This document shows, piece by piece, positions 5,862-9,023 of a stretch of 9,023 nucleotides of DNA. Origin of the DNA: Deltaproteobacteria bacterium. Its GTDB lineage: Bacteria > Desulfobacterota > Desulfobacteria > Desulfobacterales > JAFDFH01. Position numbers and translations under genes: made by a program. Position 1 is the first letter of the stretch. Every line of letters begins with the position of its first letter. Where the stretch lies: assembly GCA_019309945.1 (NCBI GenBank), contig JAFDFH010000068.1:1-9023 (forward strand), written 5' to 3'. A model generated the notes under the pieces. The model saw only the letters and a list, made by a program, of their open reading frames with translations. It did no database searches and was not told the DNA's origin.

Positions 5862-8531
5862 ATGAGCGTAAAACAAAATCCAGACAATAAGAATCTAACC
5901 ATCATCACAACCCATGTGAATGCCGATTTTGATGCAATGGCATCCATGCTTGCGGCCCAGAAGCTATACCCTGATTCTGTTGTTGTATTCCCCGGTTCCC
6001 AGGAGAAAAACCTTAGAAATTTTTTCATACAGTCAATGGTCTATCTCTTTAACATGGTGGATGTAAAAGATTTAGATTTTTCAAGTGTTAAAAGACTGGT
6101 TCTAGTCGATACAAGACAGCCGAATCGTATTGGAAACCTCACAGCTCTGCTGGAACAGCCGGATTTAGAGATACACATTTATGATCATCATCCAATAATG
6201 GCCAATGATATCAAAGGGCACTATGAGGTCTGTCAGCCGACCGGGGCAACCGTCTCCATCCTTTCTAAACTCTTAGAGGAAAAGGGGGTGGATATTACTC
6301 CGGATGAGGCAACTATCATGTGCCTGGGTATTTATGAAGATACCGGTTCTTTTACATTTGCCTCCACTTCCGAAAAAGATTTTTTGGCGGCTGCCTTTTT
6401 GCTTTCAAAAGGTGCGAACTTGAATACAGTTTCAAATTTGATCGCTCGAGAGATCAGCCCGGAACAGGTAGGACTCTTAAACGATATGATTCAGTCCGCA
6501 ACCCATTACAATATCAACGGCATCGAGGTGGTGGTAACCAGCGTAACAACAGACGACTATGTGCCCGATTTCGCATTTCTGGTTCATAAAATGGCCAGGA
6601 TGGAAAACCTTGATGCCATCTTTACGATCGCGCGCATGGGAAATAAAATTTACATTGTAGCCAGAAGTAGACTACCCGAAGTGGATGTGGGGGCGATCGT
6701 TACACCTCTGGGCGGAGGAGGACACACATTCGCAGCTGCAGCGACCATAAAAGGAAAGACATTGGCCCAGATTGAAAACAAACTGGTTGAAATTCTTTAT
6801 GCCAAAATCAAATCAAGACGTCTGGCCAAGGACCTTATGTCCTCGCCGGCAATTGCAATAGGCCCTGATGTTTCCTGCCAGGATGCCAACAATTTTCTTA
6901 CGCGCTATAACGTAAACGCGCTGTTGGTTACGGAAAAATTTGATGGGCAAGATAAACTATTGGGGTATATCACACGTCAGATTATTGAAAAGGCCCTGTA
7001 CCATAAGCTGGAGCATGTTGCTGTTCATGAATATATGACAACGGAATTTGCTTTTGTTGGGCCAGATGTGGATATTACAGAAATCCAGGAGAAAATAATT
7101 GAAAATAAACAGCGAATTCTGCCGATTATCGACAAAGGGGTCATCACGGGGGTTGTCACGCGAACCGATCTTTTGAACACCCTTGTCCATCAGTCTCAAA
7201 GCAAACCCGGAAGGGCGACCGATTCTTTCCATAAACCGCTGAACCCAAGGACCAGAATTATTGTGAAGTTTATGAAAGAGCGCCTGTCGCAGCGACTCAT
7301 CGATGTCTTGCGGGCCTTTGGCGAAGTCGCCAGTGAAATCGGTTATGGCGTTTATGTTGTCGGCGGATTTGTCCGTGATCTTTTCCTTTACAGGCCCAAT
7401 GAGGACATTGACATTGTTATCGAGGGAGACGGTATCGCCTTTGCTAAAAAATATGCTAAAAAAGTAGGTGCCCGTATCCATTCCCATGAGGAATTTGGAA
7501 CGGCCGTGATCATCTTTCCTGACGGTTTTAGCATTGATGTCGCTTCTGCAAGGATGGAATATTACAAATTTCCAGCTGCTCTGCCAATTGTTGAAATGAG
7601 CTCAATTAAATTAGACCTCTATCGTAGAGATTTCACGATCAATACCCTTGCAATTCAGCTTAACCCCAAGAGATTTGGAACATTAATCGATTTTTTCTCA
7701 GCACAAAGGGATTTAAAAGAAAAGGTCATACGGGTATTGCATAACCTGAGTTTTGTTGAGGATCCGACACGCGTGTTCCGGGCGATAAGATTCGAACAAC
7801 GCTTTGGTTTTTCAATCGGGAAATTAACGAAGGGTCTGATTGAAAATGCCGTTAAAATGGATTTTTTCAAGCGTTTAAGCGGTCGGCGGGTTTTTTCGGA
7901 ATTGCGTCAAATTTTTGAGGAGGAAAATCCGACGCCTGCGATTGTAAGGCTTCAAGATTATGATCTGATAAAGTTTATCCATCCTTCGATAGAGCTTAAC
8001 AAGGACCTTATTTCCATTTTTACTTCTGTAAAAAAAGTCTTGTCATGGGTTGATTTGCTTTTTCTGGAGGAATCCTATATGAAGTGGGCCGTTTATTTTC
8101 TGGCGGTTATCAGAAATTGTGATAATAAAACATCAGAAGAGATTTGTACCCGCTTTGAACTTTCCCCTAAATACAAGGAGATTTTCTGTAAGCGTCGATT
8201 TGAAGCCGACCGATGTCTTGCATGGCTTGAACAGAATTTGCCTGCTCGCAATAGCATTCTTTATAAACGTCTGTTCGTGTTTAAGACCGAGTTGATCCTG
8301 TATATGATGGCGGCGACCAAACAGCAAAGGGTCAAAAGAGCGATATCTTATTATTTTACGCAGTTAAGACATATCAAAACCTTGACGACCGGCAAAGACT
8401 TAATAAAAATGGGTTTGGAACCCGGACCATCTTACAGAGAAATTTTCGAGGCAATTCTTGATGAGAAGTTAAACGGGCATCTTAATACAAAAAAAGATGA
8501 ATTTGATTTTGTAAAGAGGATTAAAATCTGA
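5862..8531 (+). CDS. DHH/DHHA1 phosphoesterase - CBS - CBS - tRNA nucleotidyltransferase/poly(A) polymerase fusion
   Basis: This 889-residue protein joins two RNA or nucleotide enzymes. Residues about 11-200 are a DHH domain with THVNADFDAMAS (17-28; D22, D24), VDTRQP (D83), DHHP (108-111) and EDTGSF (159-164). The DHHA1 part ends near 315 and has GGGGH (284-288). Together these are the metal-binding phosphoesterase motifs of NrnA-type nanoRNA/pAp hydrolases. Two CBS domains (about 323-380, 387-443), usually adenine-nucleotide sensors, follow. From about 475 comes a class II nucleotidyltransferase: GGFVRD (501-506), DIDIVIEGD with catalytic D515 and D517, RRDFTIN (588-594), and EDPTRVFRAIRF (633-644), where E633, D634 and R637 would choose the incoming base. 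The stretch between D559 and R588, where CC-adding enzymes carry a deletion, looks full length, which fits an A-adding or full CCA-adding enzyme. AGGA (5851-5854), 7 nt ahead, supports the ATG. The last codons and stop match a mobile-repeat remnant. Exact specificity is not determined. Confidence 0.93.
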   Translation: MSVKQNPDNKNLTIITTHVNADFDAMASMLAAQKLYPDSVVVFPGSQEKNLRNFFIQSMVYLFNMVDVKDLDFSSVKRLVLVDTRQPNRIGNLTALLEQPDLEIHIYDHHPIMANDIKGHYEVCQPTGATVSILSKLLEEKGVDITPDEATIMCLGIYEDTGSFTFASTSEKDFLAAAFLLSKGANLNTVSNLIAREISPEQVGLLNDMIQSATHYNINGIEVVVTSVTTDDYVPDFAFLVHKMARMENLDAIFTIARMGNKIYIVARSRLPEVDVGAIVTPLGGGGHTFAAAATIKGKTLAQIENKLVEILYAKIKSRRLAKDLMSSPAIAIGPDVSCQDANNFLTRYNVNALLVTEKFDGQDKLLGYITRQIIEKALYHKLEHVAVHEYMTTEFAFVGPDVDITEIQEKIIENKQRILPIIDKGVITGVVTRTDLLNTLVHQSQSKPGRATDSFHKPLNPRTRIIVKFMKERLSQRLIDVLRAFGEVASEIGYGVYVVGGFVRDLFLYRPNEDIDIVIEGDGIAFAKKYAKKVGARIHSHEEFGTAVIIFPDGFSIDVASARMEYYKFPAALPIVEMSSIKLDLYRRDFTINTLAIQLNPKRFGTLIDFFSAQRDLKEKVIRVLHNLSFVEDPTRVFRAIRFEQRFGFSIGKLTKGLIENAVKMDFFKRLSGRRVFSELRQIFEEENPTPAIVRLQDYDLIKFIHPSIELNKDLISIFTSVKKVLSWVDLLFLEESYMKWAVYFLAVIRNCDNKTSEEICTRFELSPKYKEIFCKRRFEADRCLAWLEQNLPARNSILYKRLFVFKTELILYMMAATKQQRVKRAISYYFTQLRHIKTLTTGKDLIKMGLEPGPSYREIFEAILDEKLNGHLNTKKDEFDFVKRIKI

Positions 8532-8565
8532 GCTTGAGGCCAAAATCGGGGCAAATAGCAGTTTT
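8516..8565 (-). mobile_element. Remnant of a family-1 element overlapping the end of the fusion gene
   Basis: Read on the minus strand, this piece matches the left third of the family-1 element. Against copy B, 31 of 36 positions agree over 8516-8551 by hand, including GAGCTTGA and AAATCGGG. Similarity fades towards the outer end, where GTTTT is still recognisable. It covers the last codons and the TGA stop (8529-8531) of the fusion gene. A 13-base match to copy B's interior (TCGAAATATTCAA) at about 8590-8602 may be another scrap. Confidence 0.65.
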
Positions 8566-8626
8566 CGTTCTGGCACTACTAATACCCTTCGAAATATTCA
8601 ACCCTCTATAATCAAAAGCATTTTAT

Positions 8627-8897
8627 GTAACTTCTCAATATGTTCCGGTAGGCCCGCTGCGCCATCCGGTAATTTTTTTCAATACGGCCAAAACTTGCAG
8701 TTAAGGGCGCCTAACATAGACCCGCGCATGGGATCTAAAATGAGTGTGTCGCTTAGCACAAACAGACTATAATCAACAATTTATGCTGTTCGGGTCTATG
8801 TAAGCCGCCCTAAACGGCTTCAAACAGTTGCCCGTTTCGAAAAAAATGACCGGATGACTCCGCTAGTATATTTAACCATAAGTTTTTGAGAAGTTAC
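8627..8897. mobile_element. IS66-type non-autonomous palindromic element (MITE-like, 271 bp)
   Basis: The ends are perfect 12-bp inverted repeats, GTAACTTCTCAA (8627-8638) and TTGAGAAGTTAC (8886-8897). CATTTTAT (8619-8626) and CATTTTAG (8898-8905) abut the ends, an 8-bp target duplication with one change. Known IS66-family elements start with GTAA and duplicate 8 bp, so that family is the likely source of the transposase. Inside, further blocks pair in nested order: 8663-8687 with 8832-8856 (22 of 25) and 8704-8724 with 8791-8811 (19 of 21), leaving a 66-nt loop. The whole element could therefore fold into one long hairpin. It encodes no protein and is unrelated to family 1. Confidence 0.82.
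8645..8679 (+). terminator. Possible intrinsic terminator for the fusion gene, inside the mobile element
   Basis: CCGG (8645-8648) and GGC (8651-8653) can pair with GCC (8661-8663) and CCGG (8666-8669), with a two-base mismatch between the two stems and a 7-nt loop. The stem is followed by TAA and a run of seven T (8673-8679). It lies about 115 nt after the stop codon. The competing long-range pairing of the element could disrupt it. Confidence 0.35.
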
Positions 8898-8997
8898 CAT
8901 TTTAGGATCATCTCCCGATTAGTTGTAGTTATTTAAGGCAAAATAAGTGGGTTATCTCCAATTGAACAGGTGTGATCCCAGAGGGTACAAGGGGCCG

Positions 8998-9013
8998 AGG
9001 ATTCAAGGATTCG
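8998..9013 (+). repeat. Short tandem repeat, two 8-bp units
   Basis: AGGATTCA (8998-9005) is followed directly by AGGATTCG (9006-9013). It ends 10 bp before the window edge, so whether it belongs to a longer array or another dispersed repeat cannot be seen. Confidence 0.4.
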
Positions 9014-9023
9014 AGTGATCCGC

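Larger units (their letters stand above)
8532..9023. other. Non-coding tail after the fusion gene
   Basis: These 492 bp contain no credible gene. They hold the rest of a family-1 remnant (to about 8565), a 271-bp IS66-type palindromic element (8627-8897) with its flanking 8-bp duplication, a terminator-like hairpin inside that element (8645-8679), and a short tandem repeat (8998-9013). I see nothing recognisable in 8906-8997. Confidence 0.75.

Noticed and set aside
6957..7487. 176-codon open frame on the minus strand
   Set aside because: It lies wholly opposite the well-supported nucleotidyltransferase fusion gene, whose motifs are clear, so it is a shadow frame.
8704..8811. Integron attC-like site (GCCTAAC at 8709-8715 with a paired right arm)
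   Set aside because: The left box fits the R'' consensus, but the right arm reads GTAAGCC instead of GTTRRRY and the pairing is a continuous 21-bp stem without the usual spacers. It is better explained as the inner arm of the IS66-type palindromic element.
1..9023. CRISPR array, tRNA, rRNA or riboswitch
   Set aside because: No regularly spaced direct repeats, cloverleaf-like sequence or recognisable riboswitch core was seen by eye on either strand.

Overview
The gene set suggests a Gram-negative, moderately AT-rich bacterium of the sulfate-reducer type (Desulfobacterota, possibly Desulfobacterales). This is inferred from the lysS-lolC pairing, the pilC-sensor kinase pairing, and the large DHH/CBS/tRNA-nucleotidyltransferase fusion, all familiar from that phylum. 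Nothing in the window fixes the taxon more closely.

Layout. Four genes lie on the minus strand, read from right to left: pilC (type IV pilus inner-membrane platform, 4183-5394), a PilS-like membrane histidine kinase (2459-3760), lysS (class II lysyl-tRNA synthetase, 391-1908), and the first 113 codons of a LolC/LolE lipoprotein-export permease (1-340, cut by the window edge). One large gene runs the other way (5862-8531). It encodes an 889-residue protein joining a DHH/DHHA1 phosphoesterase, two CBS domains and a class II tRNA nucleotidyltransferase/poly(A) polymerase. The 467-bp gap between pilC and this gene is a divergent intergenic region.

The gaps are unusually rich in small non-autonomous mobile elements. 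Family 1 is a 142-154 bp element with GAGACCTTTG-type terminal inverted repeats and a 5-bp target duplication. There are three full copies (1965-2106, 2165-2318, 3814-3955) and three likely remnants (around 5534-5582, 5795-5820 and 8516-8565). One remnant overlaps the end of the fusion gene and supplies its stop codon. Family 2 is a single 271-bp, nearly palindromic element (8627-8897). It has GTAA-starting 12-bp inverted repeats and an 8-bp flanking duplication, the signature of IS66-type transposition.

Functional reading. pilC and the kinase keep the order seen in pil clusters, but no pilB/pilT lies upstream and no pilR lies downstream. Family-1 copies sit on both sides of the kinase, so the cluster looks broken up by repeats. 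A terminator-like hairpin after the kinase separates it from lysS-lolC, which probably form their own unit. The fusion protein probably acts on RNA 3' ends: it has an intact nucleotidyltransferase site and an intact DHH phosphoesterase site. No complete transposase, CRISPR array, tRNA or rRNA gene is visible.
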